A stretch of 63,570 bases of DNA from Sulfuritalea sp. (lineage in GTDB: Bacteria > Pseudomonadota > Gammaproteobacteria > Burkholderiales > Rhodocyclaceae). Shown piece after piece: positions 34,118 to 42,538 of this stretch. The notes beneath the pieces were generated by a model that was given only the letters and a program-made list of their open reading frames with translations, did not search any database and was not told the origin of the DNA. Position numbers and translations under genes: made by a program. Position 1 is the stretch's first letter, and each line of letters opens with the position of its first letter. The stretch is taken from positions 1-63,570 of the forward strand of contig JAMPYF010000028.1 of NCBI GenBank assembly GCA_023700805.1, given 5' to 3'.

Positions 34118-35824
34118 ATGTCCAAGCGCATAACAATTGATCCGATCACCCGTATCGAAGGCCACCTGCGTATCGACGTCGATGTCGATGGCGGCCGCGT
34201 CAAGAAGGCCTGGTCCTCCGGCCAGATGTGGCGCGGTGTCGAACTGATCCTGCTCGGCCGCGATCCGCGCGACGCCTGGGCCATCACCCAGCGCATCTGC
34301 GGCGTGTGCACCACCGTGCATGCCATCACCTCGGTGCGGGCGGTGGAAAACGCACTGAAAATGGAAATCCCGCTGAATGCCCAGTACATCCGCAACCTGA
34401 TCATCCTGGCGCATTCGGTGCATGATTTCATCGTGCATTTCTATCACCTCTCGGCGCTCGACTGGGTCGATGTGACCTCCGCCCTGAAGGCCGATCCGGA
34501 CAAGACCGCGATCCTCGGCGAGAGCCTGTCGTCCTGGCACCTGAACAACAAACACGAGATGAAGCGCGTGCACGAGCGGCTCAAGCATTTCGTCAACGGC
34601 GGCCAGCTCGGCATTTTCACCAACGGCTACTGGGGCCATCCGGCGATGAAGCTGTCGCCCGAAGTGAACCTGCTCGCGGTCGCCCACTACCTGCAGGCGC
34701 TGGAAGTGCAGCGCAAGGCCAACAAGATCGTCTCCATCCTCGGTGCCAAGACGCCGCACATCCAGAACGTCGCCGTCGGCGGCGTGGCCAATCCGCTGGC
34801 GACCGATTCGCAGGCGGTGCTGACGGTCGAACGCCTGATGGCCATCAAGGGCTTCATCGACGAGCTGTCGGACTTCGTCAAGAACGTGTATCTGGTCGAC
34901 GTCGCCGCGGTGGGCGCTTTCTATGCCGACTGGACCAAGGTCGGCAAGGGCGTCACCAACTACCTTTCGGTGCCCGACATTCCGCTCGACACCAAGGGCA
35001 CGCAGTTCGGCTTCCCCGGCGGCTTCGTCGAGGCCGGCGACCTGGGCAAGCAGAAGCAGATCAAGAGCTTCAACGACGAGTACTGGATCAAGGGCGTCGA
35101 GGAATCGGTCAAGCATTCCTGGTACGACTACGACAAGAGCGGCCCCCTGCATCCCTACAAGGGCGAAACCAAGCCGAACTACACCGACTTCAAGGACGAC
35201 GCCAAGTACTCCTGGCTCAAGTCGCCGACCTTCTACGGCAAGGTGGCCCAGGTCGGTCCGCTGGCGCGCGTGATCAACGGCCTCGCGGCCGGGCACGCGC
35301 CGACCACCAAGTACGCCACGGCGGCGCTCGATACCGTCTCGGCGCTGGCCAAGACCAAGGTCGGTCTGGACGCCATGCATTCGACCATCGGCCGCCACGC
35401 CGCGCGCGCGATTTCCTGCTGCGTCAATGTCGACATGCTGGCCGATCAATGGACGGCCCTGCTCGGCAACATGGGCAAGGGCGACCTGACCACCTTCAAT
35501 GCGCCGGTATTCCCCAAGGACGAGGTGATGGGCGTCGGCTTCCACGAGGCGCCGCGCGGCGCGCTGTCGCACTGGGTGGTGATCGACAACGGCAAGATCA
35601 AGAACTACCAGTGCGTGGTGCCCTCGACCTGGAACGCCTGCCCGCGCAACGACAAGGACGAGCCGGGGCCCTACGAGGCATCGCTGGTCGATACGCCGAT
35701 CGCCGACGCCGAGAAGCCGCTGGAAGTGCTGCGCACCATCCACTCCTTCGATCCCTGCATCGCCTGCGCGATCCACCTGACCGACAAGGAAAGCAACACG
35801 GCGATCTCGGTCAAGGCCGTCTGA
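34118..35824 (+). CDS. hybC: Uptake [NiFe]-hydrogenase large subunit (HybC-type)
   Basis: The 568-residue catalytic subunit holds the Ni-Fe site. The N-terminal ligand pair is RICGVC (Cys61, Cys64), followed by TTVHA. The C-terminal pair is DPCIACAIH (Cys547, Cys550). A 15-residue C-terminal extension after His553 should be removed by HybD once Ni is inserted. ITRIEGHLRI near the start is also conserved. The protein is carried across the membrane with HybO by the Tat system. Its TGA overlaps the hybD ATG. Confidence 0.98.
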   Translation: MSKRITIDPITRIEGHLRIDVDVDGGRVKKAWSSGQMWRGVELILLGRDPRDAWAITQRICGVCTTVHAITSVRAVENALKMEIPLNAQYIRNLIILAHSVHDFIVHFYHLSALDWVDVTSALKADPDKTAILGESLSSWHLNNKHEMKRVHERLKHFVNGGQLGIFTNGYWGHPAMKLSPEVNLLAVAHYLQALEVQRKANKIVSILGAKTPHIQNVAVGGVANPLATDSQAVLTVERLMAIKGFIDELSDFVKNVYLVDVAAVGAFYADWTKVGKGVTNYLSVPDIPLDTKGTQFGFPGGFVEAGDLGKQKQIKSFNDEYWIKGVEESVKHSWYDYDKSGPLHPYKGETKPNYTDFKDDAKYSWLKSPTFYGKVAQVGPLARVINGLAAGHAPTTKYATAALDTVSALAKTKVGLDAMHSTIGRHAARAISCCVNVDMLADQWTALLGNMGKGDLTTFNAPVFPKDEVMGVGFHEAPRGALSHWVVIDNGKIKNYQCVVPSTWNACPRNDKDEPGPYEASLVDTPIADAEKPLEVLRTIHSFDPCIACAIHLTDKESNTAISVKAV

Positions 35825-36369
35825 TGAACGCTCCTGCCGCCGCTGCGGTCTGCGTTGGGCCGGCTTCAGCCGGCCAACCCCGCCGCGCCGTCGTCCTCGG
35901 CATCGGCAACACCATCCTCACGGATGAGGCCGCCGGCGTGCGCGCGGTCGAGGCGCTGGAGCGCGGCTGGAAGCTGCCGGAAAACGTGCTGGCGATAGAC
36001 GGCGGCACCTCGGGCATGGAAATGATCGAGGACTTGTCGAACCTGGATTTCCTGGTCGTGCTCGACGTGGTCAAGACCGGCGCGGCGCCGGGCACGGTGG
36101 TCAAAATCGCCGGGGACGAGATCCCGGTGTTCTTCCGCAGCAAGCTCTCGCCGCACCAGATCGCGTTGCCCGACGTGCTGGCCAGCCTGGAACTGCTCGA
36201 CACCATGCCCAAGGAAATCGTGGTGCTCGGCGTCGAACTGATTTCGCTGGAACTCGGCATGGAAATGACGCCGACGATCGCCGCCAAGGTGCCGGTGCTG
36301 GCCGCCATGGCGGCGGAGGAACTGGCGTGGCGCGGCTATGCCGTGCTGCCTTTGAAGCAGGCGCCCTGA
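35824..36369 (+). CDS. hybD: Hydrogenase maturation protease (HybD/HupD family)
   Basis: The 181-residue Ni-dependent endopeptidase trims the large-subunit tail. Conserved residues are visible in VVLGIGNTILTDEAAGVRAVE (the Glu/Asp Ni ligand region), DGGTSGMEMI, FLVVLDVVKTG and a SPHQIALPDVLA His ligand. The first 20 residues (APAAAAVCVGPASAGQPRR) do not resemble the family and are partly encoded by a perfect-armed palindrome (35854-35878). The conserved core begins at RAVVLGIGN. The start overlaps the hybC stop. Confidence 0.95.
   Translation: MNAPAAAAVCVGPASAGQPRRAVVLGIGNTILTDEAAGVRAVEALERGWKLPENVLAIDGGTSGMEMIEDLSNLDFLVVLDVVKTGAAPGTVVKIAGDEIPVFFRSKLSPHQIALPDVLASLELLDTMPKEIVVLGVELISLELGMEMTPTIAAKVPVLAAMAAEELAWRGYAVLPLKQAP
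35854..35878. repeat. REP-like palindrome inside the hybD 5' coding region
   Basis: The arms GTTGG and CCGGCT pair with AGCCGG and CCAAC, with single unpaired bases and a TC loop. The sequence type (GCCGGCTTCAGCCGGC core) resembles the TTCAG-centred palindrome at 54461-54514. It encodes part of the nonconserved N-terminal extension of HybD. Confidence 0.65.
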
Positions 36370-36497
36370 GATGGCACTTGGCGTTTGTTGCGCGAACGGG
36401 ACCGTGGGGCATTCTGCTTCGCTCATGTCGCCCTTGGTGCCCCCCGCCCTCCGCCGACGAGCAAGGAGTTTCATGCGTCGCGGGTGGGGCCACTGAC

Positions 36498-36761
36498 ATG
36501 TGCCTCGCCGCGCCTTCCCGCGTGCTCGAAGTCAGCGAGGGCACGGCTCTCACCGAGTGCTTCGGCCAGTTGCGCGAGGTCAGCCTGCTGTTGCTGAACG
36601 AAGACGTCGCGGTCGGCGATTACCTGCTGATCCAGGCCGGCGGCTTTGCCTTCGAGCGCGTCGAGCAAGGGCGCGCCGAGGAAGCCCTGGCGCTGATGCG
36701 CGAACTGATGGAGCAGGGGGGCGACGCCCGCAGCTGGGGCGACGATCTGGCGGCGGCATGA
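36498..36761 (+). CDS. hypC: HypC/HybG/HupF-family hydrogenase chaperone, first copy
   Basis: The 87-residue protein begins MCLAAPSRVLEVSEGTALTE; the N-terminal Met-Cys is the hallmark of the family. HypC-type chaperones carry the Fe(CN)2CO moiety or hold the large subunit open. The usual His in the second motif is replaced: VGDYLLIQAGGF has Gln where HypC has His (compare VGDYVILHVGYA in the second copy at 40093). This feature is closer to HupF, which assists large-subunit stability. A seven-codon leader frame with a strong AAGGAG ends one base before the start. The stop overlaps hybE. Confidence 0.85.
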   Translation: MCLAAPSRVLEVSEGTALTECFGQLREVSLLLLNEDVAVGDYLLIQAGGFAFERVEQGRAEEALALMRELMEQGGDARSWGDDLAAA

Positions 36762-37249
36762 ACTTCCGCGTCCACCCGGAATGTCCCACCGAGGCGGTGG
36801 AGGAGGCCTTCTTCCGCATCCAGCGCGAGCTGATGGCCGATGTGCCCATGCTCAATCCCGCGCTCTCGGTGGCGGCCGTCGATTTCCAGCGCTGGCAGGG
36901 GCATTGGCTGGGCATCGTGGTGACGCCCTGGTGCATGAGCCTGCTGCTTTTGCCGGGCGACAGCGAGAACTGGGTGTCGACGGGCGAAAACCAGCGACGC
37001 TTTGTCAAGTTCCCGGCCGGCGATTTTGCCTTTCTCGGCAGCGCCGAAGCCGAGCTCGGCGAATATCAGAGTTGCCCGCTGTTTTCGCCGATGGACAGGT
37101 TTTCCTCCCAGGCGGAGGCGACCATGACGGCCCGCGCCGCGCTGATCGCGCTGCTGACCGCTCCGGAACCGGCGCACACGGCAGCCGCCGACGAGAAGCC
37201 GGCAGGCGCAGCTTCGCTTTCACGCCGCCGCTTTCTCGCTTTGCGCTAA
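36758..37249 (+). CDS. hybE: [NiFe]-hydrogenase assembly chaperone HybE/HupJ
   Basis: The 163-residue protein matches the HybE/HupJ family: a short helical start (CPTEAVEEAFFRIQRELMADVPMLNPALSVAAVDF), then WQGHWLGIVVTPWCMSLLLLPG and the motif RRFVKFPAGDFAFLGSAEAELGEYQSCPLFSPMDRF. The family is thought to aid large-subunit maturation and Tat proofreading. In HupJ proteins this region may be fused to a rubredoxin, but none is seen here. It overlaps the HypC-like gene by four bases. Confidence 0.93.
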   Translation: MNFRVHPECPTEAVEEAFFRIQRELMADVPMLNPALSVAAVDFQRWQGHWLGIVVTPWCMSLLLLPGDSENWVSTGENQRRFVKFPAGDFAFLGSAEAELGEYQSCPLFSPMDRFSSQAEATMTARAALIALLTAPEPAHTAAADEKPAGAASLSRRRFLALR

Positions 37250-37291
37250 GCTGTGACACGTGAACTTTGCGGCAAGGCGAAGGATATAAAC

Positions 37292-37687
37292 ATGTCGACC
37301 CTCTCCGAATTCAATCTTGCGGCGAGCACGACAGCAGACTGCGAGCATGAGGTCCAGCTCGGACTGCTGCGGGAGCTGTGTGCCGCGGCCGGCGCGAACT
37401 GCGATACCGCCGTGGTTGGCGCGATACTCGATCGCCTGATTTCCTACAGCGAGGCGCATTTCACTTCGGAAGAGCTGCTGATGCGGCTCAACAGCTACGA
37501 CGACTATGAGGATCATGTCGAGGATCACCAGCAGGCACTGGATGCGCTGCGGACCATTGCCGCCAGCCATGCCGAGGGCGATCCCGGGCTCATCGCGGGT
37601 GGGGCTGCCGAATTGCTGGGATTCATCGGCAGCCACATCGCGACTCGCGACCGGCGATTCACGGATAGCCTGCGCATGAGGCGCTAA
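37292..37687 (+). CDS. Bacteriohemerythrin-like protein
   Basis: The 131-residue protein shows the di-iron hemerythrin ligand series: CEHEVQLGLL (first His), YSEAHFTSEELLM (His and Glu), DHVEDHQQAL (two His) and SHIATRD (His and Asp). Hemerythrins bind O2 at a non-haem di-iron centre and serve as O2 stores or sensors. The gene sits between hybE and hypA with gaps of 42 and 3 bp, in the same direction, so it is probably part of the operon. A role in protecting hydrogenase or its maturation from O2, or in supplying O2-dependent maturation, is an inference. Confidence 0.9.
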   Translation: MSTLSEFNLAASTTADCEHEVQLGLLRELCAAAGANCDTAVVGAILDRLISYSEAHFTSEELLMRLNSYDDYEDHVEDHQQALDALRTIAASHAEGDPGLIAGGAAELLGFIGSHIATRDRRFTDSLRMRR

Positions 37688-37690
37688 GGC

Positions 37691-38032
37691 ATGCACGAGA
37701 TGTCGCTTGCCGAAGGCGTGCTGCAACTCATCGAGGAGGCCGCGCGCCAGCAGGAATTCGCCAAGGTGACGGCGGTCTGGCTGGAGATCGGCGCCTTGTC
37801 CGGCGTCGAGGTCGAGGCCATGAAGTTCTGCTTCGACGCGGTGATGCGGGACAGCATCGCCGACGGCGCGCGGCTGGAGATAATTGCCGCGCCAGGGACG
37901 GGCTGGTGCATGCAGTGCTCGATGTCGGTGCCGATGAAGGAAGTGTTCGGCGAATGTCCGCAATGCGGCAGCTACCAGATGCAGGTCACTGGCGGCACCG
38001 AGATGCGGGTCAAGGAACTCGAAGTAGCGTAG
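37691..38032 (+). CDS. hypA: Hydrogenase nickel incorporation protein HypA
   Basis: The 113-residue Ni metallochaperone begins [10 protein letters not shown], where His2 is a Ni ligand. The zinc site is formed by two CxxC pairs (WCMQC and CPQC). It delivers Ni to the large subunit with HypB. The gene follows the hemerythrin by 3 bp and precedes hypB by 16 bp. The C-terminal motif [11 protein letters not shown] is family-typical. Confidence 0.97.
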   Translation: MHEMSLAEGVLQLIEEAARQQEFAKVTAVWLEIGALSGVEVEAMKFCFDAVMRDSIADGARLEIIAAPGTGWCMQCSMSVPMKEVFGECPQCGSYQMQVTGGTEMRVKELEVA

Positions 38033-38048
38033 CGATCGGAGACGGGAA

Positions 38049-38948
38049 ATGTGTACGACATGCGGTTGCGGTGCCGGTGAAGTGAAAATCGATGGCGACG
38101 ATGCCCACCATGGGCACGAGCACGTGCATGCCGACGGTACGCGGCACAGCCATGGGCATGTGCCGGGCGCGGCGCACGAACACTCGCACGCCCATTCGCA
38201 CGACCATGTTCATGGTCACCGCTATGCACCTGTGCATTCCAACGCTGCTCCCGCGCATTCGCACGCGCCGGGCCTCGGTGCGAAGCGCATGGTGCAGATC
38301 GAGCAGGACATCCTGTCCAAGAACAACGCCTATGCGGCGCAGAACCGCCAGCGCCTGGCGGCGCGCGGCATATTCGCGCTGAACCTGGTGTCCAGCCCGG
38401 GTTCGGGCAAGACCACGCTGCTGTGCAAGACCATAGAGCTGCTCAGGGGGCGCCAGCCGGTCACGGTGATCGAGGGCGACCAGCAGACCAGCCAGGATGC
38501 CGAACGCATCCGCGCCACGGGCGCGCCGGCGATCCAGATCAACACCGGCAAGGGCTGCCACCTCGACGCGCACATGGTCGGCCATGCCATGGAAAAGCTC
38601 GAACTGCCCGCGGACTCGCTGCTGATGATCGAGAACGTCGGCAACCTGGTCTGCCCGGCGGCCTTCGACCTGGGCGAGGCGCACAAGGTGGTGATCCTCT
38701 CCGTCACCGAGGGCGAGGACAAGCCGATCAAGTATCCCGACATGTTCCGCGCCGCGACCCTGATGCTGATGAACAAGTGCGACCTGCTGCCCTATCTGAG
38801 CTTCAAGGTCGATGCCGCGATCGAATTCGCCCGCCGCGTCAATCCGGCGATCGAGGTGATCGAGGTTTCGGCGACCACGGGGCAGGGCATGGACGACTGG
38901 CTGGCCTGGATCGATCGCCAGGCAGCCGTGGCGCGCCCGGCGGCATGA
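38049..38948 (+). CDS. hypB: Hydrogenase nickel incorporation GTPase HypB
   Basis: The 299-residue GTPase has the N-terminal metal site CTTCGCG, then a His-rich stretch (about residues 20-75, over 20 His) that can store Ni. The GTPase domain shows the P-loop [11 protein letters not shown], then [43 protein letters not shown] and NKCDLLPY. HypB hydrolyses GTP during Ni transfer with HypA. Its stop overlaps the hypF start. Confidence 0.98.
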   Translation: MCTTCGCGAGEVKIDGDDAHHGHEHVHADGTRHSHGHVPGAAHEHSHAHSHDHVHGHRYAPVHSNAAPAHSHAPGLGAKRMVQIEQDILSKNNAYAAQNRQRLAARGIFALNLVSSPGSGKTTLLCKTIELLRGRQPVTVIEGDQQTSQDAERIRATGAPAIQINTGKGCHLDAHMVGHAMEKLELPADSLLMIENVGNLVCPAAFDLGEAHKVVILSVTEGEDKPIKYPDMFRAATLMLMNKCDLLPYLSFKVDAAIEFARRVNPAIEVIEVSATTGQGMDDWLAWIDRQAAVARPAA

Positions 38949-40090
38949 GTCTCGCCGCCGCACCGGCCTGCGTCGAGCACCAGCTGGAACTGGCGCGATC
39001 GGCGCCGCCGCTCCTGTCCATGGGCGCCTGGTTCAAGAACACGGTCTGCCTGGCCCGGGGCGATCGGGCCTGGGTCTCGCACACGGTCGGCGACCTGTTC
39101 CAGGCCGAGGCCTGCCTGGCCCATGAAGCGACGGCGCGCGAGCTGCTGCAGGCGCTGGCCGCGATGGGCGGGAAGCCCGTGGCCATCGCCCACGACCTGC
39201 ATCCCGACCTGCATTCGACGCGCTTCGCGGTGCAGCTCGCGGCCGAACTCGGCATCGCGGCCATCGGCGTCCAGCATCACCACGCCCATATCGCGGCGAT
39301 CGCCGCCGAGCATGGCGTCGAGGGGCCGTTGCTGGGTCTGGCGCTCGACGGCGTCGGCCTCGGCACCGACGGCCAGGCCTGGGGCGGCGAACTGCTGCGC
39401 GTCGATGGCGCCGATTTCGAGCGCCTCGGCCACCTGCGTCCGCTGGCCTTGCCCGGCGGCGACCGCGCCGCGCGCGATCCCTGGCGCATGGCGGCGGCGG
39501 CGCTGTTCGATCTCGGCCGCGGCGATGAAATCGCCTCGCGCTTCGCCGACCAGCCCGGCGCCGAAATCGTCGCGGCAATGCTGGCCAAGGGTCTCAACAG
39601 CCCACGCACGTCGAGCATGGGCCGCGTCTTCGACGCCGCGGCCGGCCTGCTGGGCATCTGCCCGCGCATGGAATTCGAGGCCCAGGCCGCGATCGCGCTG
39701 GAACAGCAGGCGACCGCCCATATCGAAACCCACGGCTGGCCCGCGCCGCTCGCAGGCGGCTGGCATATCGACGGCAACGGCCAACTCGACCTGCTGCCGC
39801 TGCTCGGCGCCTTGTCCACCGAACCCGACACCGGCTACGGCGCGGCGCTGTTCCACGCCACGCTGGTGGCGGCGCTGCTGCAGTGGGTCGCGCGCGCCGC
39901 CGAAGCGAGCGGCATAGCTCGCCTGGCCTGCGGCGGCGGCTGCTTCTTCAACAGGCTGCTGCGCGCGGGGTTGGTCGAGAAAGTTCCCGCGGCGGGCCTC
40001 GAACTCCTGATGCCGAAGCGCCTGTTGCCCGGCGATACGGCGATTTCCCTGGGCCAGGCCTGGGTCGCCATGCATAAACTCGAAAGCTGA
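38945..40090 (+). CDS. hypF: Short-form carbamoyltransferase HypF (C-terminal domain only)
   Basis: This 381-residue protein corresponds only to the C-terminal Kae1-like carbamoyltransferase part of HypF, whose full-length form has about 750 residues. The metal motif is [16 protein letters not shown], preceded by [12 protein letters not shown] and followed by [21 protein letters not shown] and [13 protein letters not shown]. The acylphosphatase, zinc-finger and YrdC-like domains are absent. A shortened HypF1 that still functions is known from Ralstonia eutropha, so this may be a real short form. The start overlaps hypB and the reading frame has no sign of a broken 5' part. Confidence 0.93.
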   Translation: MSLAAAPACVEHQLELARSAPPLLSMGAWFKNTVCLARGDRAWVSHTVGDLFQAEACLAHEATARELLQALAAMGGKPVAIAHDLHPDLHSTRFAVQLAAELGIAAIGVQHHHAHIAAIAAEHGVEGPLLGLALDGVGLGTDGQAWGGELLRVDGADFERLGHLRPLALPGGDRAARDPWRMAAAALFDLGRGDEIASRFADQPGAEIVAAMLAKGLNSPRTSSMGRVFDAAAGLLGICPRMEFEAQAAIALEQQATAHIETHGWPAPLAGGWHIDGNGQLDLLPLLGALSTEPDTGYGAALFHATLVAALLQWVARAAEASGIARLACGGGCFFNRLLRAGLVEKVPAAGLELLMPKRLLPGDTAISLGQAWVAMHKLES

Positions 40091-40092
40091 TC

Positions 40093-40326
40093 ATGTGCCT
40101 CGCAATTCCCGTCAAGGTCATAGAAGTTGGCGCTGGTGATACGGCGATCGTCGACCTCGGCGGCGTCAAGAAGGAAATCTCGCTGGCGTTGCTGGCCGAT
40201 GTGCAGGTCGGCGATTACGTGATCCTGCACGTCGGCTATGCGCTGACCAGGCTCGATCCCGAGGAAGCCGAGAAGACCCTGGCCCTGTTTGCCGAACTGA
40301 ACCAGACCGGACTTTCCGCTGCGTGA
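40093..40326 (+). CDS. hypC: Hydrogenase maturation chaperone HypC, second copy
   Basis: The 77-residue protein begins MCLAIPVKVIEVG with the catalytic N-terminal Cys and retains the family His (VGDYVILHVGYALTRL). It forms the HypC-HypD complex on which the Fe(CN)2CO group is built. A copy of the 22-bp element encodes the loop VGAGDTA after the first strand. The stop overlaps the GTG start of hypD. Confidence 0.96.
   Translation: MCLAIPVKVIEVGAGDTAIVDLGGVKKEISLALLADVQVGDYVILHVGYALTRLDPEEAEKTLALFAELNQTGLSAA
40125..40146 (+). repeat. Dispersed 22-bp element, copy 5 (inside hypC)
   Basis: AGTTGGCGCTG, core GTGAT, then ACGGCG. It is read in frame as Val-Gly-Ala-Gly-Asp-Thr-Ala in the loop between the first two strands of HypC. 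Confidence 0.8.
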
Positions 40327-41450
40327 AATACATCGACGAATTCCGCGACGGCGAGCTGGCGAAGAATCTCGCGCTGAGCATCGGCGCCGAAGTGCAGCCG
40401 GGCCGCAGCTACAGCTTCATGGAATTCTGCGGCGGACACACGCACGCGATTTCGCGCTACGGCCTCTCCGACCTGCTGCCGGCCTCGGTGCGCATGGTGC
40501 ACGGTCCCGGCTGCCCGGTCTGCGTGCTGCCGATCGGCCGTGTGGACATGGCGATCGATCTGGCGCTGAACCATGGCGTGATCCTGTGCACCTACGGCGA
40601 CACCTTGCGCATCCCGGCCTCCGCAGGCCTCTCGCTGATGAAGGCCAAGGCGCGCGGCGGCGACATCCGCATGGTCTACTCGACCATCGATGCGCTGCAG
40701 ATTGCGCGCGACAATCCACAACGCGAAGTGGTGTTCTTCGCCATCGGTTTCGAGACCACCACGCCGCCGACGGCGGTCGCGATCCAGCAGGCCGACAAGG
40801 AGGGTCTGCCGAATTTCAGCGTGCTCTGCTGCCACGTGCTGACGCCGTCGGCGATCAGCAACATCCTCGAATCGCCCGAAGTCCGGCAATGGGGCACCGT
40901 GCCGCTCGACGGCTTCATCGGCCCGGCGCATGTCTCGACGGTGATCGGCAGCCGACCCTACGAGTTCTTCGCCGAGGAGTACAGGAAGCCCGTCGTCATC
41001 GCCGGCTTCGAACCGCTCGACGTGATGCAGGCCATCCTGATGCTGGTGCGTCAGGTCAACGAAGGCCGCGCCGAGGTGGAGAACGAGTTCTCGCGCGCCG
41101 TCACGCGCGACGGCAATCTCAAGGCGCAGGACCGCGTCGCCGAGGTCTTCGAACTGCGCCGCGAATTCGAGTGGCGCGGTCTCGCCGTGGTGCCTTATTC
41201 GGCGCTGAAGATCCGGCGGAAGTACGCGAGCTTCGACGCCGAACGGCGCTTCGATCTCGACTACCGCTCGGTGCCCGACAACAAGGCCTGCGATTGCGGC
41301 GCGATCCTGCGCGGCGTCAAGAAGCCGCAGGACTGCAAGCTGTTCGGCACCGTGTGCACGCCCGAGAACCCGATCGGCTCCTGCATGGTGAGTTCCGAAG
41401 GCGCCTGCGCCGCGCATTACAGCTATGGACGTTACAAGGACATGCATTAA
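40323..41450 (+). CDS. hypD: Hydrogenase formation protein HypD
   Basis: The 375-residue iron-sulfur protein is the scaffold for Fe(CN)2CO assembly. Conserved segments are SFMEFCGGHTHAISRYG, VHGPGCPVCVLP (the redox-active Cys pair), GFETTTPPTAVA, CCHVLTPSA and the C-terminal [4Fe-4S] region (KACDCGAILRG, CKLFGTVCTPENPIGSCMVSSEGACAA). The start is a GTG that overlaps the hypC stop. It is one base from hypE. Confidence 0.98.
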   Translation: MKYIDEFRDGELAKNLALSIGAEVQPGRSYSFMEFCGGHTHAISRYGLSDLLPASVRMVHGPGCPVCVLPIGRVDMAIDLALNHGVILCTYGDTLRIPASAGLSLMKAKARGGDIRMVYSTIDALQIARDNPQREVVFFAIGFETTTPPTAVAIQQADKEGLPNFSVLCCHVLTPSAISNILESPEVRQWGTVPLDGFIGPAHVSTVIGSRPYEFFAEEYRKPVVIAGFEPLDVMQAILMLVRQVNEGRAEVENEFSRAVTRDGNLKAQDRVAEVFELRREFEWRGLAVVPYSALKIRRKYASFDAERRFDLDYRSVPDNKACDCGAILRGVKKPQDCKLFGTVCTPENPIGSCMVSSEGACAAHYSYGRYKDMH

Positions 41451-42527
41451 ATGGCAGAAGCTCAGGGAAAAATTCGGCGCGGCTACGTGCGGCCGCTCGA
41501 TCTGAAACAGGGCCGCGTCGACCTGACTCACGGCTCGGGCGGGCGCTCGATGGTGCAGCTGATTTCCGAGCTGTTCGCCAGGCACCTGGGCAACGAATAC
41601 CTGGGCCAGGGCAACGACGGCGCCGTGTTGCCAGCGCCAACTCTTGCGGGACTCCCGGGACGCATCGTGATGTCCACCGACTGCCACGTGGTCTCGCCCT
41701 TGTTCTTCCCCGGCGGCGACATCGGCTGTCTCTCGGTGCATGGCACGGTCAATGACGTCGCGGTGATGGGCGCCACGCCGCTGTATCTGGCGGCCGGCTT
41801 CGTGCTCGAAGAAGGCTTCCCGCTGGCGGATCTGGCGCGCATCGTCGAATCCATGGCGCATGCCGCGACGGATGCCGGCGTGCCGGTGGTCACCGGCGAT
41901 ACCAAGGTGGTCGAACGCGGCAAGGGCGACGGCGTGTTCATCACCACCACCGGCGTCGGCGTGCTGCCCGACGGCCTGAATCTGGGTGGCAGCCTGGCGC
42001 GGCCGGGCGACGCGGTGATCGTCTCGGGTTCGCTGGGCGACCACGGTGTGGCGATCATGAGCAAGCGCGAAAACCTCAGCTTCGATGCGCCGATCGAATC
42101 CGACACGGCGGCCTTGAACGGCCTGATCGCCGCGATGCTGGCCATCGGCGCCGACCTGCACTGCCTGCGCGACCCGACGCGCGGCGGCCTCGCCGCGACG
42201 CTGAACGAAATCGCCGGCCAGTCCGGCGTCGGCATGATGCTCCACGAGAAGGCGATCCCGGTGAAGCCGGTGGTCGCCGCGGCCTGCGAGTTCCTCGGCC
42301 TCGACCCGCTCTATGTCGCCAACGAAGGCAAGCTGATCGCCATCTGCGCCGCGGCCGATGCCGATCGTTTGCTGAGCGCCATGCGCGCCCACCCGCTGGG
42401 CCGCGAGGCGGCGCAGATCGGCGAAGTCGTCGCCGACGACCATCACTTCGTCCAACTCACCACGGCCTTCGGCGGCAAGCGCATCGTCGATTGGCTGGCC
42501 GGCGACCAGTTGCCGCGCATTTGTTGA
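41451..42527 (+). CDS. hypE: Hydrogenase expression/formation protein HypE
   Basis: The 358-residue enzyme dehydrates the carbamoyl group from HypF to a thiocyanate on its C-terminal Cys. The last residues PRIC carry that Cys. N-terminal motifs are DLTHGSGGRSMVQLI, GNDGAVLP and STDCHVVSPLFFPGGDIG; later GDTKVVERGKGDGVFI and LRDPTRGGLAATLNE. An insertion APTLAGLPG after GNDGAVLP derives from an antisense copy of the 22-bp element. HypX follows 11 bp downstream. Confidence 0.98.
   Translation: MAEAQGKIRRGYVRPLDLKQGRVDLTHGSGGRSMVQLISELFARHLGNEYLGQGNDGAVLPAPTLAGLPGRIVMSTDCHVVSPLFFPGGDIGCLSVHGTVNDVAVMGATPLYLAAGFVLEEGFPLADLARIVESMAHAATDAGVPVVTGDTKVVERGKGDGVFITTTGVGVLPDGLNLGGSLARPGDAVIVSGSLGDHGVAIMSKRENLSFDAPIESDTAALNGLIAAMLAIGADLHCLRDPTRGGLAATLNEIAGQSGVGMMLHEKAIPVKPVVAAACEFLGLDPLYVANEGKLIAICAAADADRLLSAMRAHPLGREAAQIGEVVADDHHFVQLTTAFGGKRIVDWLAGDQLPRIC
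41621..41642 (-). repeat. Dispersed 22-bp element, copy 6 (inside hypE, antisense to gene)
   Basis: On the minus strand AGTTGGCGCTG, core GCAAC, then ACGGCG. In the gene it encodes A-V-L-P-A-P-T-L in a surface loop following NDGAVLP. Confidence 0.85.
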
Positions 42528-42538
42528 ATGGTCTGCTG

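Noticed and set aside
36371..36395. Sigma-54 promoter before the first HypC-like gene (TGGCACTTGGCGTTTGTTGC)
   Set aside because: No GG/GC pair with the required 12-base spacing and good halves; the gene is likely transcribed from the hyb promoter.
37253..37291. FliA-type promoter before the hemerythrin gene (TGAACTTT followed by GGATATAA)
   Set aside because: The spacer is too long for an 11-base gap and the -10 half is poor; co-transcription with hybE is simpler.
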